The position numbers and the translations under genes are program-made. The notes under the pieces are model-generated. The model was not told where the DNA came from. It did no database searches and was given only the letters and a program-made list of their open reading frames with translations. DNA of 52,391 nucleotides, from IMG/VR virus record IMGVR_UViG_3300028559_000054, positions 1-52,391 of that record, one strand, 5' to 3'. Below are positions 26,913 to 35,517 of this stretch, one piece after another (the stretch's first letter is position 1; every line of letters starts with the position of its first letter). Source of the stretch: a virus.

Positions 26913-28050
26913 TAGAAAAAATATAGAAATTATCTATTTCTTTCCAGAATTCTATATTATCTACTACTTTATTTTTATTTTTATTTATCCAATCAAATTT
27001 AGAGGTAAATTGTCCTTCTGAAGATATTATGATTTTAGATGATTTATAATAAAGATCAGTTGGGAGGTCTTTTAATTTTATTAAATCTTTAGTTGTGTTT
27101 TTCTTTATGTGAATTAGTCCGTAATCCATATATCCTAATTTATATTTATTTAACTGCTCTTCTTCTAGGAAAGATATTAAAGTAAATTGAATACCATTAT
27201 TCTTCAAAAACTTAACAAATTCTGGGTTGTTATTATCATCAATAAAGTATATTACTTGGGCTATATTGGACCTAAATTGTGTTATAAGGTTTGGATCAAT
27301 CTCCTTATCTGTGAATATAATGCATTTTTTAAATTGCAAGTAAAGGGCTAAAACTTGTTCATTAAAGAAATAGTCCATTCTAATAATGGGGTTATCAATT
27401 GGAATTGATTTTGGATCTATTGGTTTATCTGGAATGATTTCTAGAGTCCTACTATTATAGTCTAGGCCAAAATATATTGTTTTTTGATTAATGCTATGCT
27501 TTATATTTAATAAATTTAATATTGATATAGCTATTTCTTCTGGTTTGATATTATTGATGTTCTTAGGATTTTCTCCTAGAGAATAAGAAGGTCTTAATGT
27601 ATTGTAGATTGGTTTAATTAAAGTTACATCTTTTTCATCTGACCAATAGGGTTTTACGTTATCTATGTTATTATTGCTATATAATGCTACAATTTTTTTA
27701 TTAAATCCAGACGCAATATGTACAGCAAAGCTATCTGCTCCAAAATGTAATATTGATTTTTTAATTAAATATGCCGCTTGGGATATGGTAGTTTGACCGT
27801 TAGTACAAATAGTACCATTGATTTGTTTATCATCTTTAGATCCAATTTGTACAATATCTATATCGTTTTGTTTTAAATATGGTAGTACGAGGTCTAAAAC
27901 TTCTTGCCAATAATCATAATTTTTTGCAGGTTTGCTGAATGGTTGAAATGTTATAAACTTTTCTGATGTAATTGGAAAATATGAATCATAAATATATGGT
28001 TTTCCAATTTTAACTCCACATGATGTAGCGTATCTTTCTAGTAAATGCAT
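26905..28050 (-). CDS. GT9-type glycosyltransferase, C-terminal half plus extra domain
   Basis: 381 aa. Residues 1-135 correspond to the C-terminal (donor-binding) half of heptosyltransferase-like GT9 enzymes: FITFQPFSKPAKNYDYWQEV, IDIVQIGSK, and HFGADSFAVHIASGFNKKIV followed by ALYS. In GT9 enzymes this follows a second Rossmann half, which is found at the end of the upstream gene. Between that gene's TAA and this ATG there is a single codon, so both are in the same frame. A ribosome binding site (AAAGGA) overlaps the upstream 3' end, so separate translation is likely. The extra residues about 160-381 contain LDYNSRTLEIIPDKPID and are not recognised. Intact function would need the two polypeptides to associate. 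Confidence 0.65.
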   Translation of the reverse strand: MHLLERYATSCGVKIGKPYIYDSYFPITSEKFITFQPFSKPAKNYDYWQEVLDLVLPYLKQNDIDIVQIGSKDDKQINGTICTNGQTTISQAAYLIKKSILHFGADSFAVHIASGFNKKIVALYSNNNIDNVKPYWSDEKDVTLIKPIYNTLRPSYSLGENPKNINNIKPEEIAISILNLLNIKHSINQKTIYFGLDYNSRTLEIIPDKPIDPKSIPIDNPIIRMDYFFNEQVLALYLQFKKCIIFTDKEIDPNLITQFRSNIAQVIYFIDDNNNPEFVKFLKNNGIQFTLISFLEEEQLNKYKLGYMDYGLIHIKKNTTKDLIKLKDLPTDLYYKSSKIIISSEGQFTSKFDWINKNKNKVVDNIEFWKEIDNFYIFSID

Positions 28051-28053
28051 AAA

Positions 28054-29979
28054 TTATCCTTTTAAATCAAATTGAATTTTCGTTTTACCGTTATGAATAT
28101 AATCTAATATTCTTTGGGTTCCAATAAATGGTAAAAATGCAATCTCGAAATATCCTTTGTGATCTCCCATTCCTTCTAGCCATAGTAATTCATCCATTTG
28201 AGGTATGTATTGAATAATTTTATGAATTGATGGATGACCTTTTAGTATATCAAAATATTCTTGTTTTACTGCCACATATAAATTATAGTCTGGATATTGT
28301 TTTTTGATATTATCAAAAAGCGCACTAGACATATATATGTCTCCTATAGATTCAGGAATAACATATAATATTCTTTTACCTTCGTCATCTTTGTCTAATA
28401 AATCACTAAAATCTATTTTTTTACTCTTCTCATTTTCTTGAGCAGCAATTTTTCTAAAATAATTTTCAATATCTTGGCGTTTTGCGCCTTTTGATATTTC
28501 TTGCATCCAGTATTTATGACCATCATCTTGATTATTTATTTGTTTCATTTTCAAAATATTATGATACATATATATAAGCCATTCTGAATCATCTTTTATG
28601 TCTGGTATTTGTGCAAAAGAATCTTTTTCTTCTCCGCCCATAGGAAAACTATAATCTGCAAAATCTGCTGAATCTATAAACTCTTCTATTTTTTTACCAA
28701 TATTTTCTACTGAAAAATTTTCTATTGTCCATTCTCTAGCTTTCTTACCCATATCTCTTCTTTTTTGCATTGGCATGTTGTATACTTTATTTAATTGTTT
28801 TGCTATAGAGTTAGGCTTCGTTGAGGCTTTAATAAATTCTGTGCCATGCTCTCTATACTCTGCCCATTCAAGTGGGAAACTATAAGCCTCGTCTTTACAC
28901 ATTTCTTCTCCACAACTATAATTTGTTACAAGAGTAATCAATTCTGTTAGTTTAGCTTCTTGTATAGGAATTTCCTGACCTCCACTTGTAAATGGGTGGC
29001 AATAAACGTCCATAAAATTATAAACTTCATTTAATTGTTTTTCTGAAACGCCAAGACCAACACTTGTTGTTGTTTGGCATTTTTCTCCACCGCAAAATCT
29101 ACAATTTACATCTTGCCCATGAAATGGTTTGATTTCGTAATTATGACAATTTTTACAAATATATGTAGTCAATATTTCTTTTAAATCTATATTGTATTCT
29201 TGAGCTAATTTATGTATGTTCCACCCCTCACTCCAATAAGTATGTAAAAGTAAAAATGTATTTTTAATTTGTGGATTTGATTTTTTCCATAGAGCATATC
29301 CTTCTAATAAATTTGGAACACTTTTTCTTAATTGATTTCTAAATACAAACCCAGTAATAAATGCATCTTGTGGAATATTAAATGCCGCTCTTAGCTTTGC
29401 TCTCTCTCCATTTTCTAGTCTAAAAAAACTAGAAGCCTCTAATGGCCCATGCATGGTTTTTACATGATCATGCCCAAGTCTATGCAATTCTTGAGTAGCA
29501 AAATCACTCCATATCCAATAATTTTTAATCTTAGGAGCTTTTTCTACAGCGCTTGGAAGGATAGGTAAAGAGTCTAGAGTAGTCCAAATTACAGAACTTA
29601 TTTTATCAAACCAATTTTTATCAATAGCAAAGTCTATACCCCAAATATCTTGAACAGCAATATAAACATCTGGTTTTTCTTGTTCTATAAATTTATCTAA
29701 ATTATACGCGCCATAACTTGCTAATCTAGCTAAATTTGGGTCTCGATTTAATTTCTCTATTTCTCTTGGATCGTCTGGTAGAGTTCCAATTGATTTCCAT
29801 GGTGTCTTTTTTAATTCTGGGTTTGAATATTGAATCCCACAGCAATAATTAACTATATCATATTTGCCAGTCTTATGTAAATAGGACAAAAGAGCTCTTG
29901 TAGCTCTGCCAAAACCTGTTTTGGCCAAACTATAATCCGACTGATAGAATAATTTCTTTTTCCTAGACACAATTACCAA
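28054..29979 (-). CDS. Glycosyltransferase with zinc-ribbon insert and C-terminal GT9 N-half
   Basis: 641 aa. N-terminal GT-B glycosyltransferase: YQSDYSLAKTGFGRATRALL, FRNQLRKSVPNLLEGYALWK, and the donor-site loop HPFTSGGQEIPIQEA (328-342). Inserted is a zinc-ribbon-like cluster with Cys at 275, 278, 293 and 296. Residues about 536-641 are the N-terminal Rossmann half of a GT9 heptosyltransferase-like domain (RILYVIPESIGDIYMSSAL, then HPSIHKIIQYIPQ); the C-half is in the next gene. The start used is TTG 29979; GTG at 29970, 2 nt after the upstream stop, is an equally plausible start. Donor and acceptor are unknown. It presumably decorates a glycan or virion protein. Confidence 0.7.
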   Translation of the reverse strand: MVIVSRKKKLFYQSDYSLAKTGFGRATRALLSYLHKTGKYDIVNYCCGIQYSNPELKKTPWKSIGTLPDDPREIEKLNRDPNLARLASYGAYNLDKFIEQEKPDVYIAVQDIWGIDFAIDKNWFDKISSVIWTTLDSLPILPSAVEKAPKIKNYWIWSDFATQELHRLGHDHVKTMHGPLEASSFFRLENGERAKLRAAFNIPQDAFITGFVFRNQLRKSVPNLLEGYALWKKSNPQIKNTFLLLHTYWSEGWNIHKLAQEYNIDLKEILTTYICKNCHNYEIKPFHGQDVNCRFCGGEKCQTTTSVGLGVSEKQLNEVYNFMDVYCHPFTSGGQEIPIQEAKLTELITLVTNYSCGEEMCKDEAYSFPLEWAEYREHGTEFIKASTKPNSIAKQLNKVYNMPMQKRRDMGKKAREWTIENFSVENIGKKIEEFIDSADFADYSFPMGGEEKDSFAQIPDIKDDSEWLIYMYHNILKMKQINNQDDGHKYWMQEISKGAKRQDIENYFRKIAAQENEKSKKIDFSDLLDKDDEGKRILYVIPESIGDIYMSSALFDNIKKQYPDYNLYVAVKQEYFDILKGHPSIHKIIQYIPQMDELLWLEGMGDHKGYFEIAFLPFIGTQRILDYIHNGKTKIQFDLKG

Positions 29980-30515
29980 AGTTCGCCATCGTCATTGTCT
30001 TCTGATGGTTTCTCATTTTGCGCTGGTTTTGAATTTTTAATCTTTTTAATGTTTTCGATTCTTTGACAATCAAAAACTGTACTAAGAGAGTACGATAAAA
30101 ATTCTCTCAAAAGTCTTGCTTCGTTACTATAGAACCCAATCAAGTAGGATTGTTTATTTTCTATATTATCTTTACTCTCTTTATTTACAGAGTATGAAAA
30201 TCCAACTTGCTTGCCGTCTTTAATATAAGGCCCAAATTTAATTTTTGTAATTTGTTTATCTGAAGAATGATATGCTGAAAATTCAACATTCTTATCTAAG
30301 GATTCTAGTAATGCTGCTACTTCTGTTAATGAATACTTAATTCTAGCACTTTTTTGTGGATCATCTTTATTATCTATAAATGAACCTGTTTTTGTTCCTT
30401 CGTTCCAAGAACTTTGTTTGATTAACGAACTCCATATCGAACTATCTTTTGGATTTACACTGAAACTACAAGCTGTTCCACTACTTTTACTATTTGGTTT
30501 ATAAAATGATATCAT
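29973..30515 (-). CDS. Putative single-stranded DNA-binding protein
   Basis: 180 aa. The start has N-terminal strands (ISFYKPNSKSSGTACSFSVN, then WSSLIKQSSWNEGTKTGSF) and a middle RIKYSLTEVAALLESLDKNV, then EFSAYHSSDKQITKIKFGPY. This alternation is of the PC4/Whirly-like ssDNA-binding kind that I recall from phage proteins annotated that way. The end is a flexible Lys/Asn-rich linker and an acidic tail, SEDNDDGELW, like the acidic aromatic-tipped tails of SSBs that recruit replication partners. It lies just downstream of the polymerase gene. Own promoter at 30523-30551. Family assignment by pattern only. Confidence 0.5.
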   Translation of the reverse strand: MISFYKPNSKSSGTACSFSVNPKDSSIWSSLIKQSSWNEGTKTGSFIDNKDDPQKSARIKYSLTEVAALLESLDKNVEFSAYHSSDKQITKIKFGPYIKDGKQVGFSYSVNKESKDNIENKQSYLIGFYSNEARLLREFLSYSLSTVFDCQRIENIKKIKNSKPAQNEKPSEDNDDGELW

Positions 30516-30522
30516 ATCTCTA

Positions 30523-30551
30523 ATGATATTAGTTATTTATTATAATGTCAA
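30523..30551 (-). promoter_or_regulatory. Sigma70-like promoter, leaderless type (ssDNA-binding operon)
   Basis: - strand: TTGACA (30551-30546), 17 nt, TATCAT (30528-30523), 7 nt, ATG at 30515. The -35 is a perfect consensus and includes the TGA stop of the polymerase gene. No clear Shine-Dalgarno sequence. Confidence 0.75.
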
Positions 30552-33136
30552 GTATTTTTATCTATCTTTTTTAAATCATTTAATTTCATGTATATCTCAT
30601 GGTCTTGAACGGCTATTAGGTCACCAAATATACAATCATCTCTTTTAGAACCCTTGACTATAACAATGTTTCCTTCTTCAAAATTTCTATTATTTAATAA
30701 TTTATTTGTCTCAATATTATCATTGAATATTAATACGCTAATTGTATTAGTTTCATCTGATACTTTTAGTCTGACATATCTTGTCTTTTTTGCATTTTTA
30801 GATATCCCAGAAAATACTTCTTCTATCTGACCGACTAAAACTACTTTGGAATTTACTGGCTCATCTAATACATCTGATACATATTTAAGATTCTCTCTCT
30901 TTTCAGCAAAGATGTCTTTAAGACTTTTATTATAAGTATACCCTAAGAGTTTCTTTTCGTAATACCAATTAGCAAAGCTTTCGCTTTTGTTGTTTTGTTC
31001 ATATATACTTAAATATGGCGTATACTTTTCTTTAATAGTTTCTAATCTATTGTCTTTAATTACTGCTTTATTTTTCTCATCTGTGAATTTATTAAGATGT
31101 TTAATGATTTTAATTAGATCATAGTCAAATTTATCTGCAAATGATATAGCGTATTTTTTCTCTTTAGAGGTCAGCATGTTCCATAGTTGGACTTCTAATA
31201 CTATTTTGCTTCTTGATTGATTAAAACCACTGAGGGCTCCAGCTTGAATTAATGCAGATAATGCTCCAATATTTAATCCAGCTTCTTCTGCGGCTTCAAA
31301 TATTTCAAATTTATTAGAATATTTATTTCTGAAACTATTTAGTTTTTCTATTGATTTATCGCTAATCCCTTTGATTGATAATAAGCCAAATCTAATATCC
31401 TTATCCTCGATTGAGAAATCCATTTCTGATTTAATAATGTGCGGAGGAAGAAGCTTGATACCAAAATTATGCATTTCTTTTTGGATCTTAGATATTTCTC
31501 CAATTGGATCTGGTTCATTCCTACTCATCTTTAATAATGATAAAAAGAATTGTTGAGGATAATTGAACTTAAGATAAATTGTAATTGCTGCTAATCCAGC
31601 ATAAGCGATAGAATGTGATTTATTAAAGGAGTAATTAGCGGAGTCTTCAAGAATCTTCCATAGAATTTCACTAACTTCTTTTGGAATTTTATTCTGTTTA
31701 CATTTTTGATCAATCTTTTGTTGCCAAGCTTTAATCTCTTCAGTTTTCTTTTTACCTACAATTCTTCTTAAGATTTCTGCTTCATCTAAAGTAAAGCCAA
31801 TCTTATTCGCCATTTTCATTAATTGCTCTTGATACAAAGCAACTCCGCCAGTTTCTTTTAAAATTTCATCAAAGAACGGATGAATACTTTCTGATTGTTG
31901 ATAATTTGTATGAGCTGCATATTTATCTACGAATTGAAGTGCTCCAGGTCTAGCTAAAGCAAGAACACCACTAAGTTCTTCTAGATTTTTTGGTTTAACT
32001 TTTTGACATACTCTAAAATTAGTTTCTGCTTCAATTTGAAATAAACCATGTGGTGATTTTAAATCTTGTAAATTTCTATAAATAGATTCATGATTTAAAT
32101 CAATATCTTCTATTTTTATCTTAATGCTCTTGCAAACATTATCTACTACAGAAACACTTCTTAACCCAAGGATGTCTAGCTTTATATTAAAAACACTTGC
32201 CCAATTCATATCAAAACTAGATACTACTTCTTTATCTGAAGAAAATTCTGTTGGACATATAGTTTCTAGATCATAATAAGAAAGTAATACACCAGAAGGA
32301 TGAACTCCTTTATTCTTAATTAAGTCTCTTAATTTAAGAGCGATTTGATATGCTTCTTTATTTTGATCACACCAATCTTTAAATTGCTCAACTTCTTGAT
32401 AAGCTTCTGAAATATCCTTAACTTGACCATAAGTCTTAGGAATCAAAGAAGAGATCATTGTCATTTCTTGCTCTGGTTTTTCGGCAACAATTTTACCACA
32501 TTCTTTAATAAGCAATTTTCCACTTAAACTATTAAAGGTTAATATTTTACTAGTTTTGCCTTTGAACTTGTTTTCTAAATATTGCAGGACTTTTTGACGA
32601 TTATAATAACAAATATCTAAATCTACGTCACACATCAAACTACCATCTAGATAAGTCACCCCATCAACAACCTGCTTTTTAGCGCGAATCTTGGATATAA
32701 ATCTTTCAAAATAGAGGTCATATTTGACTGGATCGATCCTAGTAACGCCTACCAAGTATAATATCAAAGACCCAGCCGCTGAACCTCTACCTAAACCTAT
32801 TGGAATATCACTAGTTTTACAAAAATCAATAACATCCCATACTAATAATATATAATCAATAAAACCCAATTCTTTTAAAGTATCTAATTCATGTTTTGCT
32901 CTATCAACATACTTCTTATAATTTTTATCAGATTTATTAATATTTAAAGTTTTAAACCCATTTAATGCTAAAGCTCTTAAAAAATCATAATTCGATGAAT
33001 CTTCGCTTATCCCTAAATGTCTTTTAGAGGCCAAATCAATTTCAAACTCTGGTAATCTAACTCCATGAATATCTAACTCTGCACCCTCAAATTTATCCGA
33101 AAAATCTTTTATATCAGAGTAATTATCAGTCTTCAT
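30548..33136 (-). CDS. DNA polymerase III alpha-type polymerase core without PHP domain
   Basis: 862 aa, C-family replicative polymerase. GLGRGSAAGSLILYLVGVTR at about 114-133 is the conserved palm/PNTP motif. DVDLDICYYNRQ (170-181) holds catalytic Asp at about 172 and 174, and KLDILGLR supplies the third at about 321. GVHPSGVL (277-284), then AGALQF/YQEQLMKMANKIGFTL-type helices and the thumb and fingers follow, and a C-terminal OB-fold (VLVGQIEEVFSGISK onward, near residue 760) is visible. Bacterial DnaE begins with a roughly 270-residue PHP domain. Here that domain is a separate protein (33994-34740), and only about 25 residues precede the polymerase domain. It overlaps the upstream 75-aa gene by 11 nt. 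Function: replicase. Confidence 0.9.
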   Translation of the reverse strand: MKTDNYSDIKDFSDKFEGAELDIHGVRLPEFEIDLASKRHLGISEDSSNYDFLRALALNGFKTLNINKSDKNYKKYVDRAKHELDTLKELGFIDYILLVWDVIDFCKTSDIPIGLGRGSAAGSLILYLVGVTRIDPVKYDLYFERFISKIRAKKQVVDGVTYLDGSLMCDVDLDICYYNRQKVLQYLENKFKGKTSKILTFNSLSGKLLIKECGKIVAEKPEQEMTMISSLIPKTYGQVKDISEAYQEVEQFKDWCDQNKEAYQIALKLRDLIKNKGVHPSGVLLSYYDLETICPTEFSSDKEVVSSFDMNWASVFNIKLDILGLRSVSVVDNVCKSIKIKIEDIDLNHESIYRNLQDLKSPHGLFQIEAETNFRVCQKVKPKNLEELSGVLALARPGALQFVDKYAAHTNYQQSESIHPFFDEILKETGGVALYQEQLMKMANKIGFTLDEAEILRRIVGKKKTEEIKAWQQKIDQKCKQNKIPKEVSEILWKILEDSANYSFNKSHSIAYAGLAAITIYLKFNYPQQFFLSLLKMSRNEPDPIGEISKIQKEMHNFGIKLLPPHIIKSEMDFSIEDKDIRFGLLSIKGISDKSIEKLNSFRNKYSNKFEIFEAAEEAGLNIGALSALIQAGALSGFNQSRSKIVLEVQLWNMLTSKEKKYAISFADKFDYDLIKIIKHLNKFTDEKNKAVIKDNRLETIKEKYTPYLSIYEQNNKSESFANWYYEKKLLGYTYNKSLKDIFAEKRENLKYVSDVLDEPVNSKVVLVGQIEEVFSGISKNAKKTRYVRLKVSDETNTISVLIFNDNIETNKLLNNRNFEEGNIVIVKGSKRDDCIFGDLIAVQDHEIYMKLNDLKKIDKNT

Positions 33137-33353
33137 TTTCGTCTTCCTCTTGCTCTTTTGAAATTTTATCTATTTCTTCGTTAAAAACATGTAAGCCTTT
33201 TGCCAATATTTTCATGGAGGCTTTGTCTTTTAAACTGTAAAATACATCGGCTTTACCTTGTTTCTTGCCTTTCTCTACGGTTATAAGAAGATATTCTATA
33301 TCATAGTCTTCTAACTTTTGTATAGTATCATAAATATTGTCTAATGAGCCCAT
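33126..33353 (-). CDS. Small acidic protein within the polymerase operon
   Basis: 75 aa. YDTIQKLEDYDIEYLLITVE, then a strand with KADVFYSLKDKASMKILAKG, then a strongly acidic end (EEQEEDENED). No family is recognised. It lies between the exonuclease and polymerase genes and overlaps the latter by 11 nt, so a polymerase accessory role is possible but unproven. Confidence 0.5.
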   Translation of the reverse strand: MGSLDNIYDTIQKLEDYDIEYLLITVEKGKKQGKADVFYSLKDKASMKILAKGLHVFNEEIDKISKEQEEDENED

Positions 33354-33354
33354 T

Positions 33355-33993
33355 TTATATCTCTACCTGCCATTTTAATTTATTCCATACTTTTAAATTT
33401 AAATCAAGATCATTTATTGCATCGTGAAGACTTTCATAATCGTGCTCTATGCCATTTTCTTTACCCAGAAAAGTTAAAGAGCTTTTAACGTTCTTCTTTC
33501 TAGTATTAAGAATTTTATATTGATACTCAAGTAAATCATCTTTAGGAGTATAAATAGAATTATATTTTATGCCCCTAGCTACAGCATTAGTGTCTATGAT
33601 TTTATTCATTAATCCTTTCCAAGTCGATCCCATAGCTTTATAATATTCTTTTATAAGATAAATGTCAAATCCTAAAATATTGTGTCCAATTATATAATCT
33701 GCATGACCGAGCCAATCTTTTATGGTAGGAAATACCTCTTTTGGATCAAAGCCTTCTTTTTGCACTTTTCTATGATCGTATCTTGTGATTCTCGCAGCAT
33801 CTTCACTTATCTTTAAGTCTGTATCCCATTTTAAATAAAAATTCTTCTGGTCTATCTTCTTATCGCCTTTGACTTTTATCATTGCTATCTGCCAAGGAAT
33901 ATTATGACAAAAATTAAGACAAAGATTAAATGTTTCGCAATCTATAAAAACTATAGTTTTATCTTTATCGTATCTTAATAGATGCTCGTCCAT
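33355..33993 (-). CDS. DnaQ-like 3'-5' proofreading exonuclease (DEDDh)
   Basis: 212 aa. The RNase H-fold exonuclease motifs are all visible: FIDCETF with Asp18/Glu20 (ExoI), GHNILGFDIYLIKEYY with Asp110 (ExoII), and SLHDAINDLDL with His190 and Asp195 (ExoIII, DEDDh type). It is the size of the catalytic part of DnaQ/epsilon. Encoded between the PHP protein and the polymerase core of a split Pol III, it is the obvious proofreading subunit. It is 1 nt from its neighbours on one side and abuts on the other, so all are translationally linked. Confidence 0.85.
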   Translation of the reverse strand: MDEHLLRYDKDKTIVFIDCETFNLCLNFCHNIPWQIAMIKVKGDKKIDQKNFYLKWDTDLKISEDAARITRYDHRKVQKEGFDPKEVFPTIKDWLGHADYIIGHNILGFDIYLIKEYYKAMGSTWKGLMNKIIDTNAVARGIKYNSIYTPKDDLLEYQYKILNTRKKNVKSSLTFLGKENGIEHDYESLHDAINDLDLNLKVWNKLKWQVEI

Positions 33994-34740
33994 TTAGCTC
34001 CTTTTATTAATACTCTCAAAACAAAATTCATTGCTTGACATATGATCTAAATTAGGCTTAGATAAAATACTTCTATTGTTAATACACCTAAAGGTTAGAT
34101 AAGCTTTAAAATCTTCTCTTAAATTATAGAAAATGCTTTGAGCTTTATATATTTTGAGGCCATTCTTTTCTGCAAAAGATACAGCCTTTTCTTTTACTAG
34201 TGAATCAAATGGTAAATCATTATCTTCTATAAAGAAGATGGGTTTCGTAAAATCAAATTGCGGAATACAAAGACTATTTTTAAGAGTGTTATTGAATATA
34301 AAAGAATCATAAAAAGGTATACATAAAATTAAATCATCAGTCCAATTTTTAGAAATTGTCTCGTAGTCTAATCTCGGTTCATAATAAAACCCTTCTTTCG
34401 CTGCTATACTATAAAGCTTTGTTAATTGCTGGTATCCTTTTTTGTTTTTAAAGAATAAAATTATCTTTGAGGACTTGGTCTTAGATTCTTCAGATTTATC
34501 ACTCATTGATTCTGTAACAGATATTCTTAACCCGTAATTCAATTTGATTTTATTTTTACGACAATTAGAGTAAGCTTCAAGAAATGAAGACATATTATCC
34601 TCTACTAGATAAAGTTCTTTCATTTTGTTTTGTTTGCAAATTTGGATGATAGAATCTGGATAATCATCTTTTTCATCTTTATCTTCAAGAGTCAAAATAG
34701 ATCTTCCCAAAGAGTAGTGAGATTTGAATAACGGTATCAT
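33994..34740 (-). CDS. Stand-alone PHP domain of DNA polymerase III alpha
   Basis: 248 aa, matching the N-terminal PHP domain of DnaE by motif order: LFKSHYSLGRSILTLED (usual HxHSEYSLLDG), LVEDNMSSFLEAYSNCRKNKIK (usual TDHGNMxGAxxFYxAxKKxGIK), FFKNKKGYQQLTKLYSIAAKEGFYYEPRLDY (usual LAxNxxGYxNLxKLxS...GFYxxPR). The polymerase core lies two genes downstream. Metal-binding His residues expected in an active PHP phosphoesterase are missing: HxH is replaced by KSH and the DHG by EDN. It is probably a structural part of the polymerase rather than an enzyme, as in E. coli. Own promoter at 34748-34776. Confidence 0.75.
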   Translation of the reverse strand: MIPLFKSHYSLGRSILTLEDKDEKDDYPDSIIQICKQNKMKELYLVEDNMSSFLEAYSNCRKNKIKLNYGLRISVTESMSDKSEESKTKSSKIILFFKNKKGYQQLTKLYSIAAKEGFYYEPRLDYETISKNWTDDLILCIPFYDSFIFNNTLKNSLCIPQFDFTKPIFFIEDNDLPFDSLVKEKAVSFAEKNGLKIYKAQSIFYNLREDFKAYLTFRCINNRSILSKPNLDHMSSNEFCFESINKRS

Positions 34741-34841
34741 TTATACTAAGTTAACACCAATTTTATAAAAAATCAATCTAAAAACTATCTTTCTTTGTGT
34801 TCTTTTGTTTATTGTTGAATTTTGGGTATCCTTAATATTTT
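34741..34841. other. Intergenic region with the polymerase-operon promoter
   Basis: The longest gene-free stretch inside the - strand block (101 nt). It holds the promoter for the PHP-exonuclease-polymerase operon. I see no tRNA, no hairpin terminator and no ORF here. Confidence 0.5.
34748..34776 (-). promoter_or_regulatory. Sigma70-like promoter, leaderless type (polymerase operon)
   Basis: - strand: TTGATT (34776-34771), 17 nt, TAACTT (34753-34748), 7 nt, ATG at 34740. The -10 is a poor match, but the spacing is exactly that of the other members of the series. Confidence 0.45.
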
Positions 34842-35510
34842 TTACTGTAAGGGCGTCTCTGCACTAGTAGTTATATTCAAACTAGAAATCTTTTTAATAA
34901 AATCTTCTGGGACTTTATTTTCTTCGTATTGCCTAAACCATTTTGTTAGTATATATTTTTTTCCACTTAACACTGGTCTTCCAGCATGTAAAGCTAAACG
35001 ATTTCCTGTTCCGTCTTCATTAAGGTTCTTCCATATTACTGCCATTCCAGTTTTCGGTTTAAATTTAATATTTAATGTTTTAAACTCTGTTTCCCCGCCC
35101 TCTAAATCGTCATTCAAATAGACCATAAAAGTATGACTTCTGTTTCCTTGTTTTTCGACGTATGTTTTTGCGTTTGTTTCAAACCAATCGAAATGATCTT
35201 TGAACTCTTGCCCTACTTCATACCTTTGTCCTTGTAGAACTTCGGTTTTTGTTTTAGGTATATTTAAAACTTCTGACATCTTATTGTTAATTTGGATGAT
35301 CAATGAATGTCTATTTTCTTGCAAAAAACTAGTATAGGAAGTCCTATTTTCTTCTACTCTAGAAAATTCTCTTGGGTTCTCGGATGCCGTTGCAGATCTC
35401 ACAGCGTCCTTATCTATTAATTCGATTAACACTTTACATTCATCTTTATTTAGGAAGTTGTCTATAGTAAACATCTCTATACCACTTTTTTGAATTATTT
35501 TTGCTATCAT
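34842..35510 (-). CDS. Prolyl 4-hydroxylase-like 2-oxoglutarate/Fe(II) oxygenase
   Basis: 222 aa. The double-stranded beta-helix motifs are intact: YEVGQEFKDHFDWFE with iron ligands His106 and Asp108, NRSHTFMVYLNDDLEGGETEF, GMAVIWKNL, and LALHAGRPVLSGKKYILTKW with His175 and a 2-oxoglutarate-binding Lys near 185. These are the features of prolyl 4-hydroxylase catalytic domains, which hydroxylate proline in proteins. The phage substrate is unknown. It has its own promoter (35518-35546) and lies alone between two operons. Confidence 0.85.
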   Translation of the reverse strand: MIAKIIQKSGIEMFTIDNFLNKDECKVLIELIDKDAVRSATASENPREFSRVEENRTSYTSFLQENRHSLIIQINNKMSEVLNIPKTKTEVLQGQRYEVGQEFKDHFDWFETNAKTYVEKQGNRSHTFMVYLNDDLEGGETEFKTLNIKFKPKTGMAVIWKNLNEDGTGNRLALHAGRPVLSGKKYILTKWFRQYEENKVPEDFIKKISSLNITTSAETPLQ

Positions 35511-35517
35511 ATAATAT

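Noticed and set aside
28048-28056. Stop-codon reassignment explaining the split GT9
   Set aside because: TAA ends most genes in the window, so it cannot be generally read as sense; a ribosome binding site before the next ATG explains separate translation.
34741-34841. tRNA or small RNA gene in the largest internal gap
   Set aside because: I found no cloverleaf pairing, no T-loop consensus and no terminator; the promoter explains the gap.
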